Shown here piece after piece: positions 33,353-41,773 of a stretch of DNA of 64,000 nt. The first letter of the stretch is position 1. Every line of letters starts with the position of its first letter. The notes under the pieces are model-generated. The model worked only from the letters and a program-made list of their open reading frames with translations, was not told where the DNA came from and ran no database searches. This stretch comes from Arthrobacter sp. StoSoilB22 (GTDB lineage: Bacteria; Actinomycetota; Actinomycetes; Actinomycetales; Micrococcaceae). The translations under genes were made by a program, and so were the position numbers. Where the stretch lies: the NCBI RefSeq assembly GCF_019977315.1, contig NZ_AP024652.1, positions 4,278,001-4,342,000 of the forward strand, read 5' to 3'.

Positions 33353-33763
33353 GAGAGAAGTCCGGGGCGCGGTGCAGAGGGTCTCCCGTGCTTTCCCCAG
33401 CAGCTGCGGACCCTCGGCAAAGCAGCGGTCCGTGGACTTCTGAAGGGCCGGGAATGCCCGGATTGCGGAGTCGAAGTGGTCTTCCCGGATCATCCGTTCA
33501 ATGACCTGGCACTGATCCTCCGTCTCCATGGCTCCCACCATGGCCGAGGAAATCTTCAGGCTCAGGATGGCGTCCATACTCGCTTCAGCGTTGTGCCCGC
33601 ATAAGCCGTTGGAGATGCTCAGCACCCGGTCCGGCAGCATGGACAGGTAATTGGAGAGAAAACCGAGCGCCGGTGATGGATCTCCCAGCTCGTCAGCCAA
33701 CTCTTGAAGGCGGCACGGTTCCAAGGCGGTGGCCTCCGTTACGGGGCCCGGGTCCTCACTCAC
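33350..33763 (-). CDS. Hpt-like protein lacking the phosphoacceptor histidine
   Basis: 137 residues, all-helical. The stretch DAILSLKISSAMVGAMETEDQ aligns by eye with the Hpt consensus AHxLKxSSxxxGA, but the histidine position is Leu67. It could therefore bind a receiver or kinase without carrying phosphate, an adaptor or inhibitor role; this is inference. The GTG start overlaps the end of the SipW-like gene by 8 bp, so it is translationally coupled to the signal peptidase. It is the third gene of the tasA-like/sipW-like unit. Alternative view: an unrelated helical protein with a chance match. Confidence 0.6.
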   Translation of the reverse strand: MSEDPGPVTEATALEPCRLQELADELGDPSPALGFLSNYLSMLPDRVLSISNGLCGHNAEASMDAILSLKISSAMVGAMETEDQCQVIERMIREDHFDSAIRAFPALQKSTDRCFAEGPQLLGKARETLCTAPRTSL

Positions 33764-34496
33764 CGCTTGCCGCCTGGGGCTTTGCTGTGCCTTGCGGGGC
33801 TGTGTTGTCCGGGTTTTTGGTCCAGATGGAGGCCAGCATTCCGATGACGAGGATGGCGGGTGCGCCGTACATGAGGGTGTTCATGACGATGGGTTCGCGC
33901 AGGGCCCGGATGGCGTTGCCAACGTAGGGGATGGTGGCTACGTGCTTGTCCACGGTGTTGCCTTGGAGGGTGGCGATCCAGGGGTCGAGGCCGTTGTTGG
34001 CGTCGCCTTTGGTCTGGACTGCGATGCCGCCGTCGGCGGTGGTGGTGATCTCGGTGATGCGGTGGGTTTCCACGCGCTGGTCTTCGACGGGGATGTGGTA
34101 GGTGATGATGTCGCCTACTTTGACGTCGGTGGTGGGGGTGGGGACGGTGACCACGACGTCGCCCGGGTTGATCAGCGGGGCCATGGAACCGGTGAGCATG
34201 GTGGAGGTTTGGTAACCCAGGATCCGTGGCCCGATCGCCAGGAACAGGAACACCAACGCGCCTAGGATCAGCATGCCCACGCCGATGCCCTTGACCACTT
34301 TGCCGGCAATCCGACGAAACCGGCCAGCAGTGCCAGCGGCGCTGGCAGCAGTTGTAGGGGCCGCAGTTGTGACGGCAGTTGCGGCGGCAACAGTTGGGGT
34401 AGCCGCATCAGCTGAGATTCCGACGGCGGCACTAGCCTCCCCGGCGGAACGCCGGCCGTGGAGTGCGGGTTCGTTGATGCTGGTGATAATGCTCAT
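33756..34496 (-). CDS. sipW: Signal peptidase I, SipW-like
   Basis: 246 residues. A 60-residue Ala/Thr-rich N-terminus precedes one membrane helix (about 67-90), then the catalytic Ser104 in MLTGSMAPLINPGD. The general base region reads VETHRITEI with His145 where typical type I peptidases have Lys; Ser-His is the mark of the ER/archaeal/SipW branch. Acidic residues follow in TKGDANNGLDPW, and a second membrane helix lies near the C-terminus. It should process the TasA-like protein encoded just upstream. A duplicated hairpin element lies between the two genes. Confidence 0.85.
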   Translation of the reverse strand: MSIITSINEPALHGRRSAGEASAAVGISADAATPTVAAATAVTTAAPTTAASAAGTAGRFRRIAGKVVKGIGVGMLILGALVFLFLAIGPRILGYQTSTMLTGSMAPLINPGDVVVTVPTPTTDVKVGDIITYHIPVEDQRVETHRITEITTTADGGIAVQTKGDANNGLDPWIATLQGNTVDKHVATIPYVGNAIRALREPIVMNTLMYGAPAILVIGMLASIWTKNPDNTAPQGTAKPQAASGE

Positions 34497-34647
34497 GACG
34501 TGGCGTTCCTTCCGTGGTGGGGGTTGAAGTTCGTGGGGGGGTAAGGCGCGCTCACCGTGTTGAACAGCGAAACCGGTGACCCACAGGAGAACCGCTCTCC
34601 AGCAGAAACGCTGCCCAACAGCAGAACCGGGTGCGTCAATACCGGCG

Positions 34648-34698
34648 GACCTGATCGGGCAGGGGGGCGCCCGACCAGGCCCGGCGGGGCTGGTGGTG
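34648..34698. repeat. Duplicated hairpin element, copy A
   Basis: Contains cctgatcggg pairing with cccgaccagg, then cccggcggggctggtggtg. Similar to copy B at 34745. Confidence 0.65.
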
Positions 34699-34744
34699 AT
34701 TCTCCGTTCTGGTGAAGTGGCTGTGCTTGACGGGATACTCGCCG

Positions 34745-34798
34745 GGCCTGATCGGGCTGGGGGAAAGGAACCGATCAGACCCGGCGGGGCCGGTGGTG
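34745..34798 (-). terminator. Duplicated hairpin element, copy B, after the tasA-like stop
   Basis: Contains cctgatcggg ... ccgatcag around a 15-base G/A-rich loop, starting a few bases past the stop codon of the tasA-like gene. Probably a partial terminator that lets less transcript reach the signal peptidase gene. Confidence 0.55.
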
Positions 34799-34802
34799 TT
34801 GT

Positions 34803-35411
34803 TTACTTGGTGGTTTCGGTGCGTTGGGTGCCGGTGAAGGCGAAGGCGATGGTGGAGGTGGCGCCTTGGAAGTCGTTGTTCGCGGTGGTGGGGAACGCGG
34901 TGGTGACTTTGAGGTTGTCGGTCTTGGCCGAGGTCAGCGAGGTGAGGTTGTTCAGGACCTTGTTCGCTGCGATGACCGGTCCGGAGGCCAGGACGGTGGT
35001 CTTGGTGCCGGTGCAGTTGTAGGGGGCTGCGGCGCCGGTCCAGGCCACGGAGCAGTTTTCGATGGTCAGCTGCAGGCCGTTGGTCACGTCGGTGGTGAGC
35101 AGGGATGCGGTGGTGCCGGCGTTGGTGGTGAGGGTGACGTTGTTCAGGTCCGAGTTGCCGGTGTTGGCCAGGGTGACGAGTTTTTCGACCTTGTCGCCGG
35201 GCAGCAGGCCGGCGACCGGGACGTTGAGGGTGTTCGCGGGGCCGGGTGCGCCCAGGGCGATGGTGACGGTTCCTGCGGTGACGGCTTGGGAGGCGGAGGT
35301 CGAAGAGGTGAACGCGCCGTAGGTGCCCATGCCGGCGACGGCGGCTGCGGTGCCGACCAGTGCGACGGAAGCGAGGATCTTGCCGGAGGTGGTCTTGAGG
35401 CTGATGGCCAT
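34803..35411 (-). CDS. TasA/CalY-like exported protein with SipW-type signal peptide
   Basis: About 202 residues from the ATG at 35411 (MAISLKTTSGKILASVALVGTAAAVAGMGTYGAFTSSTS), which has AAAGGA upstream. The signal ends in GTYGAFTSS, matching the SipW-dependent type of TasA and camelysin. The mature part is a beta-rich Thr/Asn-rich domain with LVTLANTGNSDLNNVTLT and PGDKVEKLVTL, the usual TasA-like jelly-roll features. Members form extracellular fibres in Bacillus; an analogous envelope or biofilm protein is likely here. The SipW-like peptidase is the next gene on the strand. No second structural subunit is adjacent. Confidence 0.78.
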   Translation of the reverse strand: MAISLKTTSGKILASVALVGTAAAVAGMGTYGAFTSSTSASQAVTAGTVTIALGAPGPANTLNVPVAGLLPGDKVEKLVTLANTGNSDLNNVTLTTNAGTTASLLTTDVTNGLQLTIENCSVAWTGAAAPYNCTGTKTTVLASGPVIAANKVLNNLTSLTSAKTDNLKVTTAFPTTANNDFQGATSTIAFAFTGTQRTETTK

Positions 35412-35573
35412 GGGAATCAGTTTCCTTTCGGGAGGCCACCGTGAGACCGGCCGGCCGTTCGTTTCCAGCCTGTGTGGCTGATAAGAACTACTGTGCCGGG
35501 CCAGAATCAAGAACAAATCCTGCATACCCGCAACACTTCCTCAGGAAAACCTCAAGACTCCCGCAGCCAAATA

Positions 35574-35610
35574 CAACCCAGCCCAGCCCAGCCCAACCCA
35601 GCCGAACCCC
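35574..35610. repeat. Pentanucleotide repeat (cccag/cccaa)
   Basis: A run of cccaR units about 160 bp upstream of the tasA-like start. A candidate phase-variation-type tract in the promoter region, or a simple slippage product. Confidence 0.6.
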
Positions 35611-35699
35611 GGGCAATCTACGCACGTCGGGATAGCCCATCGAACCCCATGTGCAACACTTCTTGATGCACATGAACGGCCAATGGAAGGGTGGGACTC

Positions 35700-36455
35700 A
35701 TGCCAATGTGGTTGCAGGCCTTGATGTGGGGAACACTTGCCGGTGGCGCTTTAGTCCTCGGAGCGGGCATAGCGTGGATCTGGAAAGTGCCGGCCAAAAT
35801 CGTGTCCACGGTGATGGCATTCGGCGCCGGCGTCCTGATCTCTGCATTGTCGTTCGAACTTGTGGATGAGGCCGTTGAGGGCGGCGGACTGATCCCCACC
35901 ATCTTTGGCTTCCTTTTGGGGGCGGTGATCTTTGTGGGCTCCAACGTCTTGCTGGCCCGGGCTGGAGCCAAGCATCGGAAACGTTCCGGTGGACCTCAGC
36001 CCTCGGAGAAGGATTCCCCGGGAAGCGGCACGGCCATCGCAGTGGGGGCACTTATTGACGGCATCCCGGAATCAGTGGTCCTTGGTGTTGGCCTTCTCGC
36101 CGGCGGAGCAGTGAGTCCGGCCATGCTCGCCGCCGTCTTCATATCCAACGTCCCGGAAGGCCTCTCCAGCACGGCAGGCATGAAGAAGGCCGGACGCAGC
36201 CCCGCCTACGTCTTTGGCACCTGGGCCGGCATTGCAGTGTTCAGCGGGCTTGCTGCCCTGCTGGGATACACCGCCTTGGAAAATGCACCGGAGAGCGTGA
36301 TCGCGTTTATCACGGCCATTGCCGCTGGCGGAATCCTGGCCATGCTCGCGGACACCATGATTCCCGAGGCCTTCGAGGAGCACCATAATCTGACCGGGCT
36401 AACGGCCGCGGTGGGATTCCTGAGTGCGTTCACGATTCATCACGTCGGCGGCTAA
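35700..36455 (+). CDS. ZIP family metal transporter
   Basis: About 251 residues with eight helices. The helix 4 signature GALIDGIPESVVLG and helix 5 ISNVPEGLSSTAG give the metal-binding residues (the first His of the usual helix 4 motif is replaced, as in many bacterial ZIPs). A basic loop AKHRKRSGGPQPSEKD separates helices 3 and 4. ZIP proteins move zinc or other divalent metals into the cytosol. I chose the ATG at 35700; a GTG nine bases earlier is possible. Transcribed alone, no obvious regulator site. Confidence 0.85.
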   Translation: MPMWLQALMWGTLAGGALVLGAGIAWIWKVPAKIVSTVMAFGAGVLISALSFELVDEAVEGGGLIPTIFGFLLGAVIFVGSNVLLARAGAKHRKRSGGPQPSEKDSPGSGTAIAVGALIDGIPESVVLGVGLLAGGAVSPAMLAAVFISNVPEGLSSTAGMKKAGRSPAYVFGTWAGIAVFSGLAALLGYTALENAPESVIAFITAIAAGGILAMLADTMIPEAFEEHHNLTGLTAAVGFLSAFTIHHVGG

Positions 36456-36501
36456 ACACCGGCCGGGTTGGCCCCACGTCACTTGGGCGGGGACACGCGA
36501 A

Positions 36502-37764
36502 CTACGGCAGCAGCCCAATCAGGGGCAAGGCGACCGCCGTCGAGATTGCCATGGCGGCCGTGCTGCCGATGACGGGATGGAAGCCGGTGGGCAGCCGCGC
36601 AGAGATCGCCTTGGCTACAGGCGGTGCCAGGATGGCACCTATCACGGCACCACCCACCATTCCCTGCCAGGAGCCGCCGTACGCGAGGACTGCCGCCGGG
36701 GCAACCGACACAACGGACGCGTAGGTGGCCGCCCATCCGCCCTCGCGATACCAGCCCCGCCATAGCGTGACACCGATAGCCGAGGTCAGTGCCTGGGCAA
36801 ACAGTATGTGCGGCAGCAGGCCGGTCCCGTACGACGGCAGTCCCGGGTTCAGGACAAATGCCGCGGCCACAGCAAGGATTACACCGGCGCCGGCGAGCTC
36901 GTTGGCGAAGAAATGAGTTTCCGTGAAGTCCTTGAGGACCCGCCGCGCAGCCCAAACGGCGTCGGCGGGAACGCGCCGGTTGAGGCTCGACGGCGGCAGC
37001 TCCGCTTGCGTGGCAGGGCGAACCTCCCGAGACTCCCGCAGGACAAGCCACGGCAGACGCCGGGCTATCAGGAATGAGATGACCGAGCCCACTGACATGG
37101 CGAGCACGCTTGCCACCACAGCCGGCAGGGCAAGCGGGGCTGAAACAGTGGGGATAAACAGCAACGCCAACGGTGTGGTGGTAGCTGCACCCAGGATCGC
37201 TCCGGTGATGCAGGTCCGCCAACCAGCCCCGTACAGCAGGACCATAGCGGGAGCGACGCAAACGAACGGAACGAACGTTGGCTGCCACCCGTCGTCGAGC
37301 ACCCAACCGAACACCAGGTTGGACAGCAACAAACTCATCGAAGCGGAAGCCAAAACCCAGGGCCACAGCCCGGAATCGTAGCTAAGTGTGCCGACCCACT
37401 TCACACCGCGGCGGCCAACACACCACGCTAACGCGGCACCCGTGAGCAGTCCGACCGCTCCGAGATCGGACTTGTAGAACAGCGGCTCGGTCATGTCACC
37501 GAGGAACCAGCGCACCGCGGCCAGAGCGGAACCGATGGTTTCCTGCGCCCAGCCGGCGTAACCGGGACCCACTCGCGGAGAATGCTCCGCGAGCATGTGG
37601 AGGAGGAGTGCGATCACGCCGATGAGTGCCACCATTCCGAAGGCTCCCAGAGCGGTGCCGGCCGCGGAGCGCTCGGGGCTGCGTTCGGGGCTGCGCTCGG
37701 GCGTCGGTCCCGGCGAATGTTGCGACTGCGGGAGGGCGTTGTCGGCTGCGAAAGAGTGCGTCAT
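36502..37764 (-). CDS. Multi-pass membrane protein of unknown function
   Basis: About 420 residues from the ATG at 37764 (MTHSFAADNALPQSQHSPG), with AGGG upstream. The N-terminus carries a PERSPERSPERS repeat from a 12-bp tandem repeat. About ten or eleven helices form two halves of similar layout (GLWPWVLASASMSLLLSNLVFGW near 130 and GLLPHILFAQALTSAIGVTLW near 325), separated by a basic loop with ARRVLKDFTETHFFANEL. The internal symmetry suggests a transporter. I do not recognise the family. Convergent with the ZIP gene. Confidence 0.7.
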   Translation of the reverse strand: MTHSFAADNALPQSQHSPGPTPERSPERSPERSAAGTALGAFGMVALIGVIALLLHMLAEHSPRVGPGYAGWAQETIGSALAAVRWFLGDMTEPLFYKSDLGAVGLLTGAALAWCVGRRGVKWVGTLSYDSGLWPWVLASASMSLLLSNLVFGWVLDDGWQPTFVPFVCVAPAMVLLYGAGWRTCITGAILGAATTTPLALLFIPTVSAPLALPAVVASVLAMSVGSVISFLIARRLPWLVLRESREVRPATQAELPPSSLNRRVPADAVWAARRVLKDFTETHFFANELAGAGVILAVAAAFVLNPGLPSYGTGLLPHILFAQALTSAIGVTLWRGWYREGGWAATYASVVSVAPAAVLAYGGSWQGMVGGAVIGAILAPPVAKAISARLPTGFHPVIGSTAAMAISTAVALPLIGLLP

Positions 37765-38077
37765 TGGTGGCCCTATGCGTGCGGAGTGGCGTGGCTCTGA
37801 GCAGCGTAGCGGACCTCCGGATGCGTGCTGCAGCCACGGCGCTACGGGGGATTTGTGACCGGCAGCGGGCACGTATCAATCCGTCAGTCGTCCAACGCCA
37901 TCAACCCGCTCACCCTTAGTGGGTGATCTTTCTACCCATTCGATACCGATCCCCCGAAGGCACGCGCGCTGGGGGCGCGGGCGAATCGAGAATGGTGGTG
38001 TGGTCCAGCCGGGGAGCGAATCCCCAGCCGGAGGACGGCGGTCCAGCCCCGGGCCGAACGAACGATGGGAAGACACC
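37765..38077. other. Divergent intergenic region, no gene seen
   Basis: 313 bp between divergent genes. Contains a C/G-rich inverted repeat (ccggggagcgaatccccagccgg region around 38010-38035). An open frame extends upstream of the SHOCT gene but lacks a ribosome site. Confidence 0.5.
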
Positions 38078-38455
38078 ATGAGCTTTTTGGAATCGTTGTG
38101 GAGCATCATTGTTGCATTTTTCTTTGTTGCCTATTTGATCCTCCTCTTTCAGATCATCTCCGATCTTCTCCGCGATAAAGCCCTGAGTGGTGGCGTAAAA
38201 GCATTGTGGATCCTATGCCTGTTCGTGGCTCCTTTCATCTCCGCATTGATCTACGTGATCATGCGTGGAAAGGGCATGGCTCTGCGTAGTGAGATTCGGG
38301 TCAGGGAATCGGTGGAAGAGGCGGAGAACTACATCCGCGACGTTGCCGGAGCCCCCTCCCCCACCCAACAAATCGAAGCGGCCAAAGCGCTGCTTGCCGC
38401 TGGAGACATTAACGAAGCCGAGTACGCTCGCCTCAAGGAGATCGCTTTGGCCTGA
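38078..38455 (+). CDS. PLDc_N / SHOCT domain small membrane protein
   Basis: About 125 residues from the ATG at 38078 (MSFLESLWSIIVAFFFVAYL), with GGGAAGA upstream. Two helices (about 8-27 and 42-62) with WILCLFVAPFISALIYVIMRGKGMA form the PLDc_N-type membrane hairpin. A C-terminal SHOCT motif, IEAAKALLAAGDINEAEYARLKEIAL, follows a charged helix. Such proteins are envelope-associated with no defined activity. It is followed by the AI-2E family gene after 44 bp. Confidence 0.8.
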   Translation: MSFLESLWSIIVAFFFVAYLILLFQIISDLLRDKALSGGVKALWILCLFVAPFISALIYVIMRGKGMALRSEIRVRESVEEAENYIRDVAGAPSPTQQIEAAKALLAAGDINEAEYARLKEIALA

Positions 38456-38499
38456 CCCAGGCTACGGTCTGCTCTTCACGTACAGCCGAAAGGGACCGC

Positions 38500-39564
38500 A
38501 TGACGCGATTGAAGGCATTCCCCCTGTTGGAAGGCGGACCGTTCCGCTTCGGCCTCATCGCGGCGCTCGGTGTACTGGTAGCCCTGGCTTTGGGCTCCGC
38601 AGTCATCACATTGCGGTATTCGCTGACCTTGATCTTTGCCGCATTGTTCATCTCCCTGGGCCTCTATCCCCTGGTTCGTTGGCTGGAACGGTGGAAATTC
38701 TCCCGCGGCGGCGCAGTCCTTGCCGTGGCGGTTGGCTTCCTGCTGCTGGTGGCCGTGCTGATACGGTTCATCGTCCCCATCCTGGTGGAGGAAGGCGCAG
38801 CGCTGGTCAGTTTGCTGCCATCCAGTTTCGAAGCAGTCAGTGAACAGGAATGGTTCCTGGAATTTAACGGAACTTTGGGAGGAGCGCTGACCCCGCTCTT
38901 GGAGTGGCTGGAAACCTCGGCGGCGGATCCCAATGTGTGGCTCGCCATTGGCGGGGGTGCCGTGCAGGTGGGCTACAACGTGGTGAATGGCACCTTCGCC
39001 GTAATTTTTGTTGTTGTCCTGACCCTCTATTTTGTGGCGGGGCACGAAATGATGAAAGCCAGCCTTTACTCCCTGGTTCCCGCATCACGACGGGAATCAT
39101 TCGCGGAGATAACCGACACAATTGTTGCTTCGGTGGGTAAATACCTCAGCGGCATGTCCGTCCTTGCGTTGTTCAATGCGCTCTTCACCTTCATTCTCCT
39201 GTCTGTTGCAGGAGTCAGGTACGCGGCGGTCCTCGCTGTCCTGGCGTTCCCCATCACCCTCATACCTTTAGTGGGCAGCGCCATCAGCACGGCAATCATT
39301 ACCGTGGTGTCACTTTTCACCTCTCCCTCGACGGCCCTTGTGGTCTTCCTCGTCATGCTGGCGTACATGCAGGTGGAGGCCTACGTTCTCACACCACGCA
39401 TAGTGGGAAAGGCGATCAGCATCCCAGGCTCCCTGGTCCTCATTGGCGCGATGGTGGGCGGGACGCTCCTGGGCCTGCTGGGGGCGCTGATAGCGTGCCC
39501 CACCACGGCCTCTATTCTGCTGATCATCAAAAAGGTGGTCATACCGCAGCAGAACGCCAAGTAG
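38500..39564 (+). CDS. AI-2E family transporter-like membrane protein
   Basis: 354 residues with about eight helices. The start RYSLTLIFAALFISLGLYPLVRWLERWKFSRGGAVLAVAVGF and the end MVGGTLLGLLGALIACPTTASILLIIKKV are typical of the AI-2E/YdiK/TqsA family (former UPF0118). The motif HEMMKASLYSLVPASRRESFAEI in the cytosolic loop matches. Some members export autoinducer-2, others Na+ or unknown substrates, so the name is only a family label. AAAGGG precedes the ATG. It ends 6 bp before the cardiolipin synthase gene, an operon arrangement. Confidence 0.85.
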   Translation: MTRLKAFPLLEGGPFRFGLIAALGVLVALALGSAVITLRYSLTLIFAALFISLGLYPLVRWLERWKFSRGGAVLAVAVGFLLLVAVLIRFIVPILVEEGAALVSLLPSSFEAVSEQEWFLEFNGTLGGALTPLLEWLETSAADPNVWLAIGGGAVQVGYNVVNGTFAVIFVVVLTLYFVAGHEMMKASLYSLVPASRRESFAEITDTIVASVGKYLSGMSVLALFNALFTFILLSVAGVRYAAVLAVLAFPITLIPLVGSAISTAIITVVSLFTSPSTALVVFLVMLAYMQVEAYVLTPRIVGKAISIPGSLVLIGAMVGGTLLGLLGALIACPTTASILLIIKKVVIPQQNAK

Positions 39565-39570
39565 CGCGGC

Positions 39571-41037
39571 ATGCAAGGACTACTGAACGACGCCGATGCT
39601 GTCGCCTGGATCTTGTTGGCGCTCCACATTGTGCTCGGATCAATCGCGGCAGTGATGGTCTCCGCAAACAGGCGGCCGTCCTCTGCCATTGCCTGGGTGC
39701 TGGCGATCATCTTCATCCCCTACTTGGGAATGGTGGCATTCCTGCTGGTGGGCCGCGGCAAACTTCCCAAGGCCAGGCGCGATAAGCAGCGCGCCGTCAA
39801 CGAGCTCATGCTGGCACGGACGCCCGGCCTCTCAGCAGTGAGCCACAGTGAGGACTGGCCCGCCTGGCTGCGCTCCGCCGTCGAACTTAACCTCCGGCTG
39901 GGCGCGCTGCCCATGGTGGGCGGCAACCGGGCCGAATTACTGGAGGACTACAAGGGATGTTTTGATCGCATGATCGAGGACATCGATGCCGCCACGGAGT
40001 ACGTGCACGTGGAGTTCTACATCTTGGCCTTGGACCCCACAACTGAGCCGTTCTTCGAGGCCATGGCCAGGGCTTGCCGGCGGGGAGTTCCGGTCCGCGT
40101 CCTCTTCGACCATTTGGCAGCGGTCCGCGACCCCACGTATCGGGACATGCTGAGCGCTTTTGATGGGATGGGCGCCGAATGGCATGCCATGCTCCCCTTG
40201 CGTCCTTTCAAAGGACAGTGGCAGCGCCCGGATCTGCGCAATCATCGCAAGCTGGTGGTAGTGGACGGCAGCGTGGGATACACGGGCTCGCAAAACCTCA
40301 TAGATGCGTCCTATAACAAGAAAAGCAACATCAAGCGGGGCCTCCAATGGCACGAATTGATGGTGCGGTTGGAAGGCCCCGTGGTGCGGGAACTGGACGC
40401 AGTGTTCGTCACTGACTGGTACAGCGAATCCGAGACACTGCTGCCGTTGGACACTTCGCCGGTGGTCCTTGGTTCCGCACCCGAGCTCATCGACGCACAG
40501 GTCCTTCCCAGTGGCCCCAGCTTCGACAATGACAACAACCTCAAGCTCTACACCACACTCATCTACAAGGCCGAGCACCGCGTCAGCATCACCAGCCCAT
40601 ACTTCGTACCGGACGAGGCCATCCAGTTGGCCATCATCACAGCAGCGTCCCGTGGCCTCAACGTGGAGCTCTTCGTCTCGGAAGTGGGCGACCAAGCCAT
40701 GGTCTACCACGCACAGCGTTCCTACTACGAGGTTCTACTGCGGGCAGGCGTCCGAATTTACCTGTACAAGGCCCCGCAAGTCCTGCATGCCAAGCACTTC
40801 ACCGTGGACTACGACGTCGCTGTGATCGGCTCGAGCAATATGGATGTCCGATCCTTCAGCCTCAACATGGAAGTTTCCGTACTGGTTCATGGACGCTCAA
40901 TAGTCGACCAAATGCGGGCAGTCGAGGACAGCTACCGCGCGGCCAGCACGGAGTTGCTGCTGGAGGACTGGCTCCGCCGGCCAGTAGGCCACAAGGCACT
41001 GGATAACCTGGCGCGGTTGACGTCCTCGCTTCAGTAG
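39571..41037 (+). CDS. cls: Cardiolipin synthase
   Basis: 488 residues. Two N-terminal membrane helices (PLDc_N) precede two phospholipase D domains with complete HKD motifs: HRKLVVVDGSVGYTGSQN (His225) and HAKHFTVDYDVAVIGSSNMD (His406). It joins two phosphatidylglycerols into cardiolipin at the inner membrane face. The start follows the AI-2E gene closely. The C-terminus ends in the conserved region VEDSYRAASTELLLEDWLRRP. No odd features. Confidence 0.92.
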   Translation: MQGLLNDADAVAWILLALHIVLGSIAAVMVSANRRPSSAIAWVLAIIFIPYLGMVAFLLVGRGKLPKARRDKQRAVNELMLARTPGLSAVSHSEDWPAWLRSAVELNLRLGALPMVGGNRAELLEDYKGCFDRMIEDIDAATEYVHVEFYILALDPTTEPFFEAMARACRRGVPVRVLFDHLAAVRDPTYRDMLSAFDGMGAEWHAMLPLRPFKGQWQRPDLRNHRKLVVVDGSVGYTGSQNLIDASYNKKSNIKRGLQWHELMVRLEGPVVRELDAVFVTDWYSESETLLPLDTSPVVLGSAPELIDAQVLPSGPSFDNDNNLKLYTTLIYKAEHRVSITSPYFVPDEAIQLAIITAASRGLNVELFVSEVGDQAMVYHAQRSYYEVLLRAGVRIYLYKAPQVLHAKHFTVDYDVAVIGSSNMDVRSFSLNMEVSVLVHGRSIVDQMRAVEDSYRAASTELLLEDWLRRPVGHKALDNLARLTSSLQ

Positions 41038-41047
41038 CGTGGCTTGG

Positions 41048-41644
41048 TTAGTCATCCAACTGCAGATACCAGGTCACTCCAGCGCTGATGGCCCGGCCCA
41101 GAAGCAATGAGAACGCTATGGCAATCACCACGGCGAACTCAGTGGAAAGCCCGGGCAGGAGCCCGGAGAGGGCACCAATACCCACGGAGTATGCGGACCA
41201 CACGATGCCTGCCACCACCGAATACAGGACGAACCTCCCCCGTGGAACCGGGGTGATCGCGCTGGCCACGTTCATGGTCAGCCGCCCCATAGGCACGAAC
41301 CTGGACGTCAGGACCCACGAGGCCGCATGCTTGGCCAAGCGTTCCCGGGATGCGTGCAGAGCCTTCTGGGGGCGGGGACCCTGAAGCATCCTCCAGTTGG
41401 CCATATCCCGGCGACGGACCAATTCGTAGGCGCCCACGTCGCCGGCCACGGCACCGGCGAGCATGGCTGCGAACAACAGGAACGCGTTGGGGAGGTTATC
41501 CGTGGCTGCTAGTGCGCCCAAGGCCACGAACAATGACGTGGTGGGAATTGGTGGGAAGATGGCCGAGAGCGCAACAAAGATCGCCCCAAGCGGGTAGACC
41601 CACCCGGAGTCCGCGGCACTCATGATGTCCTTGAAAAACTGCAT
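41048..41644 (-). CDS. DedA family membrane protein
   Basis: About 198 residues from the ATG at 41644 (MQFFKDIMSAADSGWVYPLG), with GAGAGGGG upstream. The VTT/DedA core is visible: FPPIPTTSLFVALGALAATDNLPN in the re-entrant region, and SRFVPMGRLTMNVASAITPVPRGRFVLY with the conserved R-x-x-P-x-x-R. DedA proteins act in phospholipid flipping and envelope homeostasis. Convergent with the cardiolipin synthase gene. Confidence 0.87.
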   Translation of the reverse strand: MQFFKDIMSAADSGWVYPLGAIFVALSAIFPPIPTTSLFVALGALAATDNLPNAFLLFAAMLAGAVAGDVGAYELVRRRDMANWRMLQGPRPQKALHASRERLAKHAASWVLTSRFVPMGRLTMNVASAITPVPRGRFVLYSVVAGIVWSAYSVGIGALSGLLPGLSTEFAVVIAIAFSLLLGRAISAGVTWYLQLDD

Positions 41645-41773
41645 GGTGAAACCCCTCTCGCGGGCCTTCTCCAAGCGTCTCACGGCCGCCAAGATCATCC
41701 TTACGTCCCATGGCCGCCACGCGGATCGTCTATACCGGGTGAATCCTCGAAGCCCCGCCCCTACACTGAAGGT

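Larger units (their letters stand above)
34497..34802. other. Gap between tasA-like and sipW-like genes, with a duplicated ~50-bp element
   Basis: 306 bp with no gene. Two related elements occur at 34648-34698 and 34745-34798. Both contain cctgatcggg, a complementary partner and the shared end cccggcgggg-Y-ggtggtg. Confidence 0.6.

Noticed and set aside
34636..35439. 267-residue minus-strand frame overlapping the tasA-like gene
   Set aside because: Product is almost all His, Arg and Pro; it is a +1 frame of the Thr/Asn-rich exported protein.
35412..35525. N-terminal extension of the tasA-like protein
   Set aside because: It would put 38 polar residues ahead of a textbook signal peptide; the ATG at 35411 has a good ribosome site.
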